The notes: generated from the sequence alone by a model not told the origin. DNA of 64,000 nucleotides from Siphonodentalium dalli (GCA_032622095.1 CP136069.1:163423043-163487042); one strand, 5' to 3'; positions 11,690 through 25,004 are shown, numbered from the stretch's first letter. Translations and numbers: made by a program.

Positions 11690-13960
11690 ACATGATGCAG
11701 ACTTTCGGGAACCAACACATGTATATTCTGATAAAAACTAACCTTTGGTCAAGCCCTCAATTAATATTGGGGTCATATCATTTCACCATGTGGTGTCTTC
11801 CAAGACTTCAAATAAAGTATGGGTCCTCAAAATTTTGCCTTTCTTATTTTCCAGTCACTTTTCATTAAGTGCTCATTCTTTGAGAACCCAAATCCATCTA
11901 TTTACATTGTTTACGTCCTTGTACAATTAACTCGCCATTGTCCATACACGCAGTCAATGATGATATCGTTCCAATCCGTGGTGTGTTCTAGTCTTCAAAT
12001 TGGGAAGGGGGTAATACAAACATTGAAAAATCGCATTATTTATTTTTCAGTCGCTTTTTGTAAAGTGTCCCTGACTGTCGGGTATTAACCCATATATAAC
12101 AATTGTGTATTTCTTTATAGAATAGCCATTTGTCCATATCGTCGTTTGACCATGAGGGCACATCCATTCAGTTCGTGGTAGGTTCAATGGTTTACATGGA
12201 GTAGGGGTCCCTTAAAATTCGCCTTCATCGTTTGCCATCTGCTTTGTGTAAGGTGCCACGGTGTTCTCAGAACGGCGGGCTCGCGAGACCATTGCCATTC
12301 GGCCACAATCTCGGGTAATATGGATAGCTTATGCCTTGAGCTAGTGTTGTGTTCAAGAGTTCAGATAGGGATGGAGTCCCCTGAGAGTAAAATTTAGCCC
12401 TTTCATTTGCTGACCATTTGTTGTAAAGTGCCATAGGCTATCGGGAACCATCTCATCCATAACAGATTCGTATTGCCAGATAATAATCCCATTTGTCCAC
12501 AACTTCAGTTAACATTGAGAGCATATCATTTTGTTAAGACTTCAAGTTGGATAGTGGGGTCCTCAAGACATAGAAAATTCGCCTTCTTGTTTGCCAGCCG
12601 CTTTTTGTAAAGTGTTCCAGATTTCGAGGGAACTAAATCGCCCATATATCAATTCTTAATTCCATGACAGCAATACCTTTCGATCACACACTCAGCTAAG
12701 TTTGAGAGAATATAACTTCAGTTCATGCTCTGATCAAGATATTAAATGGGTTAATGGGGTCCCCCCCAAAACAGTGAGTATTCGCCTTTCTCTTTCATCA
12801 ACAACTTTTTGTAAAGTGACCCAGACATTCAAGACCCTGGTATACTATACTCTTTATATAGCGTCAATTTCTCTACACACGCAGTTAATAATGGGAGCAC
12901 ATCCTTTCGGTTCATTGTGTGTCCCAAGGCTGCAAATGGGGTAGTGTGGCCTAACACAACCACTCATACAAATTGTAAATAATACATGAGAGCATATAGA
13001 TTCGGTTCAGTGTGTGCTAAAGAGGTTAGAAGGGTTATGGGTACCCAAAACAGTGAGATTTCGCCTTCGCTTTGCTAGCCACTTTTTGTAAAGTGCCACA
13101 AACATTGGGAAGCCAGCCAACCCACCCATCGTGCAATGAAGAGGTACATTTCCTGAATTACATACCATTTGTCCACACCCCAGTTAATATTGAGAACATG
13201 TCCATCCATTAGTGTGTTTAAGACTTTAAATGGGGTAGGATGCTCAAAGAAAATATTCAGCTTTGTTTTTTACCAGCCGCCTTTTGTAAAGTACCCTGGG
13301 ATTTTGGGAACCAAACTACCCATATAACATGTATATTGCCTGATAGCACTGCCTTTCGTTCACAACTTCACACTGTGATTTAATAATAAAAGCATGAATA
13401 TTCGGCGCATGGTGTGTTCAAGAAATTAAATGGGCATATAAAGGGGTCCCACAAAACAAAACATATTCGCCTTCGGAGTTTGCCATCCGATTTTCGTAAA
13501 GTGCTAAAGGCTTTCGGGATCCAACCAATCATCCATCAACACCATGTATGCGCCCCGATATTACTATTTTTGCCCACATCCTCAGTTAACATTTACAGCA
13601 ATCATTCCAGTTCGTGAGTTGTTCAACTTTAACACTTCAATTGTGTAGGGGGGGGCTAAAATAGCAAATTCGTCTTTCTTATTTATCAGCCACTTTGTGT
13701 AAAGCGACATATGCACAACCCATCCATACAAATTTATATATTCTCTGATAGGACTACATTCCCGTCACACCCTCGGTTAATATAGAGAATTAGAGATCAT
13801 ATAGCTTAATTTCGTATTGCGTTGAAGTCTTTAAATTGAGTGTTCTTGAAAAATATAGCAAATTCGCCCTTCATATTTGCCAAGCAAAGTGCCACACTGT
13901 TTCGGGAACAAACCCATCCATAAATATTGTATATTTCCTTATGTAATTGTCCTTTATAAT
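11690..13960. repeat. Degenerate ~190-bp tandem array
   Basis: About 11-12 units share the phrases TTTTTGTAAAGTG, GTGTGTTCAAGA, CAGTTAATATTGAGA and ATTCGCCTT. The GTAAAGTG landmark recurs near 11863, 12058, 12250, 12425, 12605, 12810, 13088, 13275, 13495, 13697 and 13890. It fills the centre of the long-TIR element and is noncoding. Confidence 0.7.
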
Positions 13961-14439
13961 TACATAATTAGCATACGATACTTCAAGGGCGAGAGGGGAA
14001 ACTATCTCACTGTGACATGCGCACTGTCTTACACTCTTCATTACATGATTCTTAATACTGAGATCATATTTTGTTCAGTTCGTGGTGTGTTCATGATGTC
14101 TAATAGGGCGGGGAAGCAATAATGATTTTGTTCTGTATGATTATGTTAGTCTATATTATGTGTCGTTTAGAACAAATACTTCAGTTGCTCAAAGTCGATA
14201 TGTGTTAATATAAAATTACATGTCATAATAAAATATTGTGTTGTTGTTGTAACTGGGGGTTAATTGGAAACCTGAGGTCATCTAAAACCAGGCTCGGGGT
14301 GTCTACGGATCAGGTTTTCATCACACGAATAATGATTAGATGCTCATTAGAATAATTTAGAAAGGTCTGTCTTGTTATCATAAATATGTAGTTTTTCTAC
14401 CAAATCGCGTCCGGGGGAGCGGTACCTAATTCCAATATC

Positions 14440-15299
14440 TTGAAAACCGTTGACAATTTCTGTCAAATTATTTCTACTTGTGATGTCCAGATAACTACTG
14501 AGCCATATGAATTATATAGTTGGTCACGTATTGTTTATAACAAAGGTTTTAGTACTTAACATCGATGTTAATGCATGCAAAATTAACTGTTATCAATAAA
14601 ATAATTGTTGTTGTTGTAACTGGGGGGTCTGAAAGCCTGAACACATCTGTAATCGATTAAACGGCATCTCTGGACAACATTTTCAGTACAAGATTCATAT
14701 TGGGTCCCATTCAGATCAATTCTAAAATGTTTGTAATGTCATTATCAAAAATATGTATTTTTTTCGACCAAAAACGTGTTTGGGGGAGGGGTAGCTAAAT
14801 CCAATATCTCGCAAACCGTTCAAAATTTTTGTTAACTTCTTTCTTCATATGCTTGACAGATAACTACTACACCATATGGACTAAATATTTCAATATTATT
14901 GCAATATCCGTTTGAATGATAATGTTCGAAAACTATAATTTTTTTGAAAAAGAGCGATTTTTCAACAAAAAATAAATGTTTCGGCTCCAAATGGCACGAA
15001 AATCCAAATTAACCAACACTTCTTGCATATCAGGTACAGATATTATTTTAACGCCTACAATGTGGGGTAATAACTTAGGACATAGCCGCAGGGCTCACTT
15101 TACCAAAATCGTTAATTTCTGGGAAAAGTCACTGGTGGGTATCGTTCATCGTCGATTTGAGAATAGCCACCACCAATTCCGTTATTTTTCACTATCATTT
15201 TCGTCTACAGTATATATTTCTCCTTCAAAAAAAGTTGGTGTTAACTTGTTCTACCGTGGGTCGGGGTACCCGACCACTTTTGGCGTTTGGCCGCTGTAC
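14440..15299 (-). repeat. Right terminal inverted repeat of the 5.9-kb element
   Basis: Reverse complement of the left arm (9418-10262), ending TTTGGCCGCTGTAC. The outermost 60 bp are more diverged than the interior. Confidence 0.75.
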
Positions 15300-15301
15300 T
15301 A

Positions 15302-15387
15302 ACACGATTCTCGTGCTGTCGCGGAAGGATAAAACTCGAGGAGCAAGCGCCTGTCGTTCTATCCTTCCACGACAGCACTCGTGCCGT
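15302..15387. repeat. Hairpin beside the long-TIR element
   Basis: GTGCTGTCGCGGAAGGATA pairs with TATCCTTCCACGACAGCAC across a loop of about 28 bp. It lies immediately outside the right TA and may be a separate small foldback. Confidence 0.6.
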
Positions 15388-15771
15388 ATCGACAAACCCA
15401 TTCACACATAGTGTAGTTCTGTGTATTTATATAGTTTCACGGGTATAGCATAATAAATATTAATCAAAGACACCTCGCATTCGTCCGGAGCGTAGCGTGT
15501 GGGATAAGTGCAATCTAAAATTCATTAAAAAAAATAGTAACGAAAAATTAATCAATTATAGTTGATTATCGCATTATATAAGAAAATATCGATATAAAAT
15601 CAATGGTGCCTTCGATTTCCATCGATTATTTTATACACCGGAAGCTATATAAAACTTGCTGCATTTAGGAAGAGAGAGACCATCTTTAAAAAGAAATGTA
15701 ACATAGCGTTTTGGTAAATTATTGGGTTAAAATATTCGCTATAAAATCTAAAACATAAGTATTTATTTCAA

Positions 15772-16279
15772 AGGTACTCAATCCGATCAGATCTCCTAAA
15801 TTACTATTTCTTTGGCTTCGGGGGTAAAAACATATTTGATTCGAGTCGAGGAACCCACCCATCAAAGCTCAGAGTGATCAGATATCAATTTTAGAAATCT
15901 ATTATTATTCGCCTCCGATACTTTTTAATGGGCCAGTAAAAAGTTGAAGTTTGTTATTTCTCGAGATGTGTACTAATAATTAGCACAGAAACACGTGGTC
16001 AAACGGACAAATTGCAGATGAAGATGGATAACTCTGAAATCAAGTGGTAATAATAACCACTTGATTTTAGAGTTATCCATCTTCATCCGCAATATTAACC
16101 GAGACCATCCTTTTGACCACGTGTTTCTGGGCCACAAACAATTGAAATAACAAACTTCAAAATCGATATCTGATCACTCTGAGCGTTGATGGGTAGGTTC
16201 CTCAACTCGAATCAAATATTGTTTACCTCCGAATCCAAATAAATAGTAATTTAGGAGAGTCTGTTCGAGTTAAGTACCT
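15772..16279. mobile_element. TTAA-target palindromic MITE, family 1 copy 2
   Basis: Begins AGGTACTCAATCCGATCAG and ends AAGTACCT. The internal hairpin GTGGTAATAATAACCAC is flanked by the TTGATTTTAGAGTTATCCAT arm seen in copy 1. The flanking TTAA is mutated on both sides (TCAA, TTAT), so this is an older copy. Confidence 0.75.
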
Positions 16280-16490
16280 TTATACGATGTCTATTCATTT
16301 TGGAATTAACATATTAATTGCTCGTATAACACCTATTGATTTTCAATCGATATATGTAACACGAACATTGATTTCGAAACTACATCTATATTAATTTGGA
16401 ATTGACGTATACTGATTGTTATTTGGCGTATTTTGTTACCAAAATGGCAGCCAATATATTCGTTCAAGTATCAGTTTAGGGTTGGATTAC

Positions 16491-16707
16491 CTTTATCACA
16501 ACTATGTCTGGGTCCTTCCCATAAAAGGTTCTCTGTGCACCTTTTCCAAGCTTTGCCGGATTGTGTTTGTTTACAAGACACAAAACATACTGTGCCCACT
16601 GCCACTGTGTGGAGATCAGTTGTCTCCAGTGGTGCTGTTGTATCGTCGAAACAATCCAACACATTCAAAGCATCCCCAAACGCCGAAAGATCGCATGTCG
16701 CTTCAAC
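16491..16707 (-). CDS. Probable Sushi/CCP-domain exon (host gene fragment)
   Basis: Read on the minus strand, this open stretch has the spacing of a complement control protein (Sushi) module. It contains a Cys near the start (EATC), then GTVCFVSC, then a Gly before KRC, and finally LLWEGPRHSC, giving the C...GT....C...G..C....W.GP...C pattern. It is bounded by a plausible acceptor (pyrimidine-rich, CCACAG at its 5' side) and a donor (AAAG|GTAATC at 16491/16490), so I read it as one internal exon, not an intact gene. CCP modules occur in secreted and membrane adhesion or complement-type proteins. No sister exon was found nearby, so it may belong to a large-intron gene or be a relic. Exact phase at the 5' edge is uncertain. 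Confidence 0.5.
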
Positions 16708-17064
16708 CTGTGGAGACATCGGTGTTTGTGTAGAAAGGGGTTACATTAGAGTTTTATTTTTTGCAAGTATGGTTCCGTGCGTTCTAAGACAGCGTGGCGC
16801 CACTTATGTAGTTTTTGGCAGGGTTGATTTTCTGCCTTTTAGACAAATATATTGACGTCCACAGAGGTAACTTGTATACTAAAATATAGCTATAACTGAC
16901 AGTGTTTTCTCTTGGTATTAAATAGTTGGGCATAACTGCAGGGGGTGGTCTGCTGATTTTTTTCAGACACGAGGCGGGGGTGGTGGGTTGATGTGTCGGG
17001 CCGGAAAAAAATGAGTAATGCAATTTGTGTTTCCTGCACTGAAATTGACTCGTACTTGGGCTCT

Positions 17065-17447
17065 GTTAGGGTACGTTCATACGCTGGCAAGTTTGCACGA
17101 TGTGTTTTTGCAGACATTTCGTCATAGAAAACCACATGGTGACAGACTATGAACCGAAAGACACGAGAAGTAAAATTTATGTACTTGCACTTGTAACGGT
17201 GCTACTGGAATTCAAATACCTGTATGATTTATTCTTACGAGATAATTGCATGATATTTACAGGCAAATTCCGGTAGCATCGCTACAGGTGGAACTACATA
17301 GATTTTATTTCGCACGTAGTTAGCTGTGGTACAGATGCACTTTATATGTTTTGTTCCGTTCATATTCTGGCACCATATCGTTTTCTACGACAATTTACCT
17401 GCAAACCATACCGTGCAAACTTGCCAGTGTATGAGCGTACCCTTAAC
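17065..17447. mobile_element. Palindromic MITE with GGGTACG termini
   Basis: The left end GGGTACGTTCATACGCTGGC and the complement of the right end (GGGTACGCTCATACACTGGC) match for about 35 bp. Further inside, CGGTGCTACTGGAATTC mirrors AATTCCGGTAGCATCGC. The right flank is TTAA and the left is TTA, so a TTAA target with one lost base is likely. Noncoding. Confidence 0.7.
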
Positions 17448-18124
17448 CTCATATAGACTCCTATCTACAGACATGTTTCATTTATAAATTTCTTGATTTG
17501 GAAAATATTAAGTGAAAATGCACTTGGATGCCTTAACTGTGAAATCAACTTCTACAACTTATATCCTATGCACATAAATCGTCAGGAATATGTTACTGAC
17601 ACATTGGAGATGTGCAACATATTTTTAGTGAATATGCACTTAGTATAATATTGGACTTGGTGTAATCAACTCCTCTCCGTTTTGGTCAGCGTCCTTTTAT
17701 TGAATTGAGGCCAAAACAAAAATTATACTTGTGTTTCTGGTGACATGCAAGAAAAAAATAGTGGTGGGGGTGGCTTTCCATTTAATTTAATTTTTTCATT
17801 TTATTTTCAATTTTGCTCAAAATAAATAGGAATACCCCAGACTGCTTCTGCTTGTTTTTAATGTACTATTATAAAATAATAAACTAAGTACATAATATTA
17901 TAATATAGTGTAATTTATTGTTTTATTGTATAAAACATGAAAAAATAAGTTTTATTTGGCTGTGACCTAACTGAAGTGTGGTATAATTTCCGATTTAACA
18001 GTACACGCGATGTGTCCGTTTTGCATGGAAATGAATTGGTTTACACAGAAAATTAAATTGGATGCGTACTAATTTGCAAAATCAATCAAATGAAAGTGGT
18101 CGGGGTGCCGGAATAGGAGCCGGA

Positions 18125-18515
18125 ATATGTTGTTTTAACTGGGTTTTAACCTGAAACTAGTTGCCATTTTTTCACATGTCCGATCACAATTTCAGATTCA
18201 TTTCAGCATGTCCACTCTAATCACCGGAAACGCAAGTCTTTTTTATTTTGGCCTAATGACAAGGTCAATGATTATTGTAATTTGTTGGGAATAATAATTT
18301 GCATTCATATTTTGTAAATGATGCACACAGTTGACAAATTCAAAATACATGAGAAAATGGCAATAAGTACCCAGTCAGGGCAGTGATGACAGGTCTGGGG
18401 TTATGTTGTTTTAACTGGGTTTAAACCTGAAATTAGTTGCCATTTTGTCACATGTCCGATCACAATTTCAGATTCATGCCTGAAGTTAAGTTCACAATTC
18501 AGCATGTCCACTCTA
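18125..18515 (+). repeat. ~275-bp direct duplication
   Basis: The block containing GTTGTTTTAACTGGGTTTTA and CACATGTCCGATCACAATTT occurs at about 18128-18205 and again at 18403-18478. Each copy is followed by a TTCAGCATGTCCACTCTAA segment. No coding signal. Confidence 0.65.
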
Positions 18516-18519
18516 AACT

Positions 18520-19795
18520 GGCTCCTATAGAGATGAGTTAGACCCTTCTCCCATTTTTAAGCCAAAAAAATACACCAGAGTGCACCATTTAAATGATGAA
18601 TTTTCAAAAAATGTCCACTCTGGAAGGGGGGACACCTCCCTTCCAAACCATCCCCCTACTCGGTGTTACGCACCTCGGAGCCGCCCAAGGGCGGCTATAA
18701 TTTTACGAGTGCAAATTGCACCCGTCTTCATTATTACAGGTGCATTTTATAGCTATCGTGGTATTTCGTACATGTGAAGGACTCAAGGAGAAATTACATT
18801 TAATAAATTATACAGATAGAAATGTCGATAAATGAGACGCTCACAAACGTTTTTTTTTGGGGGAAAAAATAGTCCTTGACAGACAGCAAAACCACGCCCC
18901 TTGACACGGCTCGTGTGAGTGGAAATTGCATGTGGATTTTGTCGTGAACACAATAAGCATAATATCACGCGGTACAGCCATGTTTGAAACTAAACGTCGA
19001 TGTATACGCAAGTATGATAAACTATGTGTTTTGTTATGTACATAACATAGTATATATGATGATATGACGTCTGATGTTAATATAGTTAAAATTACACATT
19101 TGTACTTCAAAGTTCATTATTTACGGTCGATTTCGTGTTATGAAATGAGTCATTTTCGAATCGCGTGATACGCGATTCGAAAACCGTCTATTTGACAATT
19201 GTTTTAACGTTATTATCACTATATTTGGCGTATTAAAAACGCGCTATTTGACGAAGTATGACAACGCGAAATGACTACTTTTTAAAACGCGAATTTGAAA
19301 ACGCTAATATAGAAACGGTATTTAAACTAAATAATAAGTTTGACGCATCTGTCATATCATAATATATATACGTAACATATACTGTCGACGCAATTACATG
19401 TATCTATATTTTGGGCACGTATGCATTTTAGGATATTTTTTACTCAATGGCATTGATGTTTCCAGAAGAACAGTAACTCTATTAGTGGAGTCTCGAATGC
19501 TTCTATGTGATAGATACACCTTGGTATGCAAATTAGCAGGAGATAAGCATAAGTGCTATGCATATGTTTGTTGTCGTGGGCGGGTGCAAGAAAGGAAATA
19601 TTTCTCTGATACCTCGTTGTGCATAAATTGGGAGACGTGACCATTCTTGATTACAAGTGTTGACGTGTGTTATAGATAGATATGATATAAAGCATGGTAT
19701 AAAGTGTATATTCGGAGAAATAGAAGGTCGAGGAAAAACAAAGGAGCTGGGTTTTAAATAAATTATTAGTAGACTATATATATATCTATATATAT
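18520..19795. other. No gene recognised
   Basis: Several short ORFs on both strands, none with a domain, splice framing or repeat homology I can identify. Confidence 0.4.
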
Positions 19796-20677
19796 ACTAG
19801 AAGGTGACCCGACTTCGTCCGGGCTTTGACCTTGAATTGTCTATTTTGAAGGCCAAGGTTAAGTGGGGTCACGATTTGACCCGTCCAAAACACAGTGCCC
19901 GAACAAAAGTACCCGACAAATGTACCCGTCGAAATCCATCCGGTTTTACCCGATTTGACCTTGAATTGACCATTTTGAAGGTCAAGGTCAGGTGGGGTCA
20001 AACACCAACACCCCAAAAATGGTGGAAATCGGCCCAGGGGATACCGAGATACCCTATGCATCAAATTTCGTCCGTAAAAATCCGCCAGTTTAACCCGATT
20101 TGATTTCCACTCAAGTATATAAACGCGCCTCATACACACACGCTCATTAATTATCAAGTTTCAACGTAAAGATAAATTACCATCGGTGCCCGAGATATCG
20201 CCAAGACGTCTGAAACAGTCAAATGCATCGGCCGGTTAAGCGTTAACGTGATCTAACGTTATGACCTCTAACGACGTCATAGAAGTTATGCATTGTTTTT
20301 ATCCTGATGGAAGATAGTACCACTTCTTCTTGATAATTGAGGCAGATAACTAAAACGGATACATACGCATTATATATCGTTGGAAAGAGGAAACACGAAA
20401 GATTCTCACAGTGTCATTATTATGACTGGCATTTTATTATTCGCGCTGTTTCGAATCGATTTGTAAGCACCGAACTCAAATGAAAGTCCCGTAACACAGC
20501 GTAAAAACAGATTTGACCTCGGCACGTGAAAAGTTGACCTCGGATCTGAAAATCAATAGGCCTATGTTACTCCTGACCCGAAAATACCCCCACATACCAA
20601 GTTTCATCGAAATCGGGTCGGCCGTTTTCGAGTTCATCGATTACACACACACAAACAGATCTTCCAAAATATATAAT

Positions 20678-20706
<29 letters not shown>
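19796..20706 (+). mobile_element. Non-LTR/SINE-like repeat, ACTAGAAGG family copy 1
   Basis: Starts ACTAGAAGGTGACCCGACTT right after a TA-rich tract. It ends with an ACACAC run, CAGATCTTCCAAAATATATA and (TA)n. The 3' segment (about 20513-20700) is nearly identical to that of the next copy. The 5' start and microsatellite tail resemble short retroposons, but I cannot name the family. Confidence 0.55.
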
Positions 20707-20707
<1 letters not shown>

Positions 20708-20708
<1 letters not shown>

Positions 20709-21452
20709 CTAGAAGGTGACCCGACTTCGTCCGGGCTATTCAAAAACCAAATTTCAAGTCGATTGCTCCACCCGTTTCCGAGATCTGGTCTGCGCATGCG
20801 CGAAGCCGGCGTCGCACGGGCTCGGCGACCCGATAAAATTCGTATCCGGGGCAAGATACATTCACATAGGAAATTTCAAGTCGATAGCTCCACCCGTTAC
20901 GGAGATTTATAGCCCAATGGCATTTGCGGATACCTCGGCCGGTGATGAGTTAACGCGACATCGGCCGGTTAAGAGTTAACGCGATCACGTCACGATATGT
21001 TGATGGCGTAATATATTTACGCAATTATTTTCGATGAGCGAAGCATGGTCCTGCGTTCTTCCCGATAATTAAGGTAGAAACTTTAAACGTACACAGGCGT
21101 GTGATACATCATTGGAAAGATGAAGCGCCACAGATTCTAACCGTGCAAATTATATGACTGGCAATTTATTATTCGCGCTATATCGAATCGATTTGTGAGC
21201 ACCGAACTGAAATATATTAGCGCAAAACGGCGTAAAAACAGATTTGACCTCGGCACGTGAAAAGTTGACCTCGGATCTGAAAATCAATAGGCCTATGTTA
21301 ACCCCCGGCCGAAAATACCCCCACGTACCAAGTTTCATCGAAATCGGGTCGGTCGTTTTTGAGTTCATCGATTACACACACACACACAGACAGATACACA
21401 CACACACACAGATCTTTCAAAATATATAATAGATATATATATATATATATAT
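20708..21452 (+). mobile_element. Non-LTR/SINE-like repeat, ACTAGAAGG family copy 2
   Basis: Abuts the (TA)n tail of copy 1 and starts with the same ACTAGAAGGTGACCCGACTT. The body contains two CCAAATTTCAAGTCGAT/TAGCTCCACCCGTT-type half repeats. The 3' end shares GACCTCGGCACGTGAAAAGT and the ACACAC/CAGATCTTTC tail with copy 1. Confidence 0.55.
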
Positions 21453-21699
21453 ACAGGCACCCGATCGTATATAGGAGTACACGCGGTATAGGATTATCTA
21501 CCTGGTCGCCAGCGTGGACGCACGACGAGCAGAGCGGGAACACCAGCCCAACAAGCACAATTACCATATCCATATCGCAATCTGAAAAACAAACACATAT
21601 ATATGTCACAAGATTATAGACATATAGCTGATGTGCCCGACTTCTGGCTAATTAGGGACTTCTGTGTGATCGCCTCCGTCTGGGCAGAATATATAGCGT

Positions 21700-22040
21700 C
21701 TAAATACTATTGTTCGATCGGTCCAGAAACATGCCTATATGAGCGTATATGAGCGAGGTCGAGGACACGGTCGCACGTGAAATTGGAACCGCCCATATTG
21801 ATAAAAGTAGGCCTACATACCAAATTTGAGTCGAATCTGTCGAGGTCCGGAAACATGCCTATATGAGCGTATATGTGCACATATGCGAGGTCAAGATCAA
21901 GGTCAAGGACACGATCGCACGTGAAATTGTACCCGCCCATATATTGTTCCCAAATTTGAGTCAGACCGATCGAGCAGTTTTCTAGTTTATAACACACATA
22001 TACAGACAGACAGACAGAAGTTTCAAAATACATAATATAT
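21700..22040 (+). repeat. Tandemly duplicated repeat with GACAGACAGACAG tail
   Basis: The phrase GAAACATGCCTATATGAGCG occurs twice (about 21726 and 21851), each followed by GGTC...GGACACG.TCGCACGTGAAATTG. It ends CAGACAGACAGACAG then AAATACATAATATAT, typical of a retroposon 3' end. Confidence 0.5.
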
Positions 22041-22941
22041 ATTGATTATATAATTGTGAGATGTTCACATCATGATCCGTCTATGATATCACAGGATGCC
22101 AATAATCGCTTTTCGCATCACAATAAACTGCACGAACATAATTATTACCCATATAATGTGATCAAATTTGTGTTGCTTAAAGGTGATATGCAAGGGCTGA
22201 TAGTGAATTTAACTGATCGCCGGTTGGATCAACATTCATATCTCTCAATATCCTGCTGATATGCGGCGTCAAACTTTCGGTGTTTTGAGATATGTTTTGA
22301 AAGAAAATGTCATGACATTAATATATCATATAATTATAGTGCGTGACATCAAGTTTTAGGGTGAACGCGTTCTGGGTTGATTGAATATCCCAACACAACA
22401 TTGTGTAAAATGAGAAGTCGAGTGATAGACATAATTATACACCGGTACATTATATTCACAATTGCAAAGTGTTTCTTCTAATCTAAACCGAATGACAGGA
22501 ATAATTTTGACAAAAGTTTATATTAGAGTTTATGGCCAGTCTCAAAATCCCTTAGGAATCCGACAATAGCTGTACCAGTTAACGCATTGTTCTTGTCTTA
22601 GACTGTTAAAAATATCCGTAATTTTACGTAACAATATGCAGGCAAATACTATGAAAATACGAAATGTCCGTAAAAACTTCAAATGACCCAATGGCACATT
22701 GATTTTTTTTTCTCTCAAAGTGTACCGCTTATAAAGCTGCTTTCACAAAATTCGTTTAACGCATGCTTTTTGTGGATGCGTTAAGCGGACATAAAACTCA
22801 TTGGTTCAAACAGTAGAGTCAACACTAGGCAATTCACATAACTGCGTGAAAAAACGTCCGCTAATTTTTGCGGATGACTTTACAAAAAACTCAGTAAATT
22901 CGTGCGTGAACGCGTAGCATATATATGACGCCCAAATTTAA

Positions 22942-23409
22942 AGGTACTCAATCCGATTAACGCTCCTAAATTACTATTTCATTGGCTTTGGGGGTAAAAA
23001 ATATATGATTCGAGTCGAGGAACCCACCCTTCAAAGCTCAGAGTGATCAGATATCGATTTTTGAAATGTTTAAATTTTTGGAGATGTGGGTCACTTCCAC
23101 GTCTCAAACGGACAAATTACGGACAAATTGCGGGTGTAAGATGGATAACTCTAAAATCAAGTGATTATTATTGTTGTTAATAATAACCTCTTATTTTAGT
23201 GTTAGCCATCTTACGCCCGCAATTTTTCCGTAATTAGTCCATTTGATACGTGGAAGTGGGCCACATCTCCAAAAATTAACACAGTTCAAAAATCGATATC
23301 TGATCACTCTGAGCTTTGAAGGGTGGGTTCCTCGACTAGAATCGAATATTTTTTACCCCCGAAGCCAAATAAATAGTAAGTTAGGGGTGCTTAATCGGAT
23401 TGAGTACCT
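22942..23409. mobile_element. TTAA-target palindromic MITE, family 1 copy 3
   Basis: AGGTACTCAATCCGATTAA at the left and CGGATTGAGTACCT at the right, with intact TTAA on both sides (22938-22941, 23410-23413). The interior arms match copies 1 and 2. Confidence 0.8.
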
Positions 23410-23469
23410 TTAAGGGACGAGATCAAAACTCCCATATAAAAAAAAGCACCATGGTAGACTTAGGGCCCG

Positions 23470-23560
23470 ACGAAGCTTCGAGATTCGATTCAATTTCGAA
23501 TCTTACTACCCGATTCGATTCGATTCGAAAGCGGTCGTGTGATTCGGGATATTTCGAATC
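23470..23560. repeat. GATTCGATTC-type simple repeat
   Basis: Runs of GATTCGATTC and its variants. The same simple repeat appears at 25680-25755. Confidence 0.7.
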
Positions 23561-25000
23561 GTTGTATATAAGTCCTATATCGCCCTCATTTTCCCCAAAT
23601 AGTTAACAATAATCCGCGACCGCCGTGTCCAACGTGCAGGGTTAGTTGCCAAATAGATCGTTCTTTCTCCCCCACTAATCCAGCGCGCATATGTGAAGTC
23701 ATGTGAGATAGCTAAGTGGAATTTCCTACCTCGCATGAGCACGTGGTGTCTTTCTCACATGAGACACGTGACTTGTCACATTTGCATATTCACTTGACGA
23801 AAGCACACATCGAAGGTGTCATTTTTCAAATAAAATGTTAAATGTAATCGAACTGAAATATGTGTGATGAACATTTAATGAATGTACATGTAATAAGTTT
23901 CAGCTTGTTAATTGCATGTGTAACTGGGTATTCCACACACAACAACTTCATCTGGAAATAGATACATCTGATTTGACCCAATTATACGCGTTACCTATAA
24001 CCAAACCACACGACTACTGTCGATATACGCATTGTATATTGTTCGGCGTTTCTGCAAAATGCATGTGTCCATCGTATCCATTGACATTAATTGTATTGTA
24101 TTGCAAATGTACAACATAAAAGTAACTCGATAATTGAAATTTGTAGGTTGTCATAGCAACATAAATTTCTCATTAAATATTTCTTCACTCGAATTTAACG
24201 AGCGGACTTGAATCTTTGCCTTGAATCCGAATATCTAAATGTTCTGACGCCGGACTCAATTATCTATTATCTCTATACGCTGTATCAGTTAGTTTGTTTT
24301 CAAATATATGCCTTTGTTACATACAAAATTTGTATGTTATGAGTTATTAGTTTTTGTCACAAACATTTTGATAATGTTAGAATGGCGACATGAGAGATTT
24401 GGTGGCAGAAACATCAGCCTGTGTGCATGAGTGACTGGTGTGCATGGGATGGTAAAATCTCAACATCGGGACAATATTTTTGACCCAGACACTCGCCAAA
24501 CATCGTGTTTGGCTCAAATATCTTTCCCCTCGGGTAACATTCCCCATCCTATAGATACACAGCCACCCATCGAGGATAATAATAATAATCTCATTTCAAA
24601 TGAGTGGATAGGACAGTGGGCAACAGACACCCAGTAACAGTTTAATTAATTATAAACGTTCATGTTATTATTCTGAATACAAAAATTAGTTTCATTTAAT
24701 CATTGTTGTTTTTATTCTTAAATGAAATTCAGATTCAGGAAACATAGAATTCACATCTTTATAATGATATAAACTATAGACTATAGACAGATGATTTACC
24801 AAGCTATACAATATGGTGGATCGCTTGCGATATTCCTACAATTAACACTTATTTCTGCAATCTGCATGTCTACAAATGGTTTCTTTTATGGATTTTTTGG
24901 CGATAAACACACAAAATGGACATGTATTTTATCAAATTTTAATATTGACATTGAATTATAATATTTACTTTCCGTCAATACAGACGCTTTTGAAGCATAC
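23561..25000. other. No gene recognised
   Basis: AT-rich sequence; nothing supportable beyond short spurious ORFs. Confidence 0.4.
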
Positions 25001-25004
25001 TTAA

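Larger units (their letters stand above)
9418..15299. mobile_element. 5.9-kb element with ~0.85-kb terminal inverted repeats
   Basis: The left end reads GTGCAGCGGCCAAA from 9418. The right end is the complement of GTACAGCGGCCAAA ending at 15299. TA flanks both sides (9416-9417, 15300-15301). The arms stay alignable for about 850 bp (9418-10262 against 14440-15299), sharing for example CGGAATTGGTGGTGGCTATT and TGGGACCCAATATGAAT. The left arm has a second, diverged internal copy of the same unit at 10255-10880; the right arm keeps only part of it (about 14230-14470). No transposase ORF is seen. A TA-target nonautonomous or foldback-type element is the likeliest reading. Confidence 0.75.

Noticed and set aside
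16416-16855. Plus-strand ORFs of 105 and 140 codons
   Set aside because: They overlap the CCP-like exon, which is on the minus strand and has domain pattern and splice signals; the plus frames have neither.
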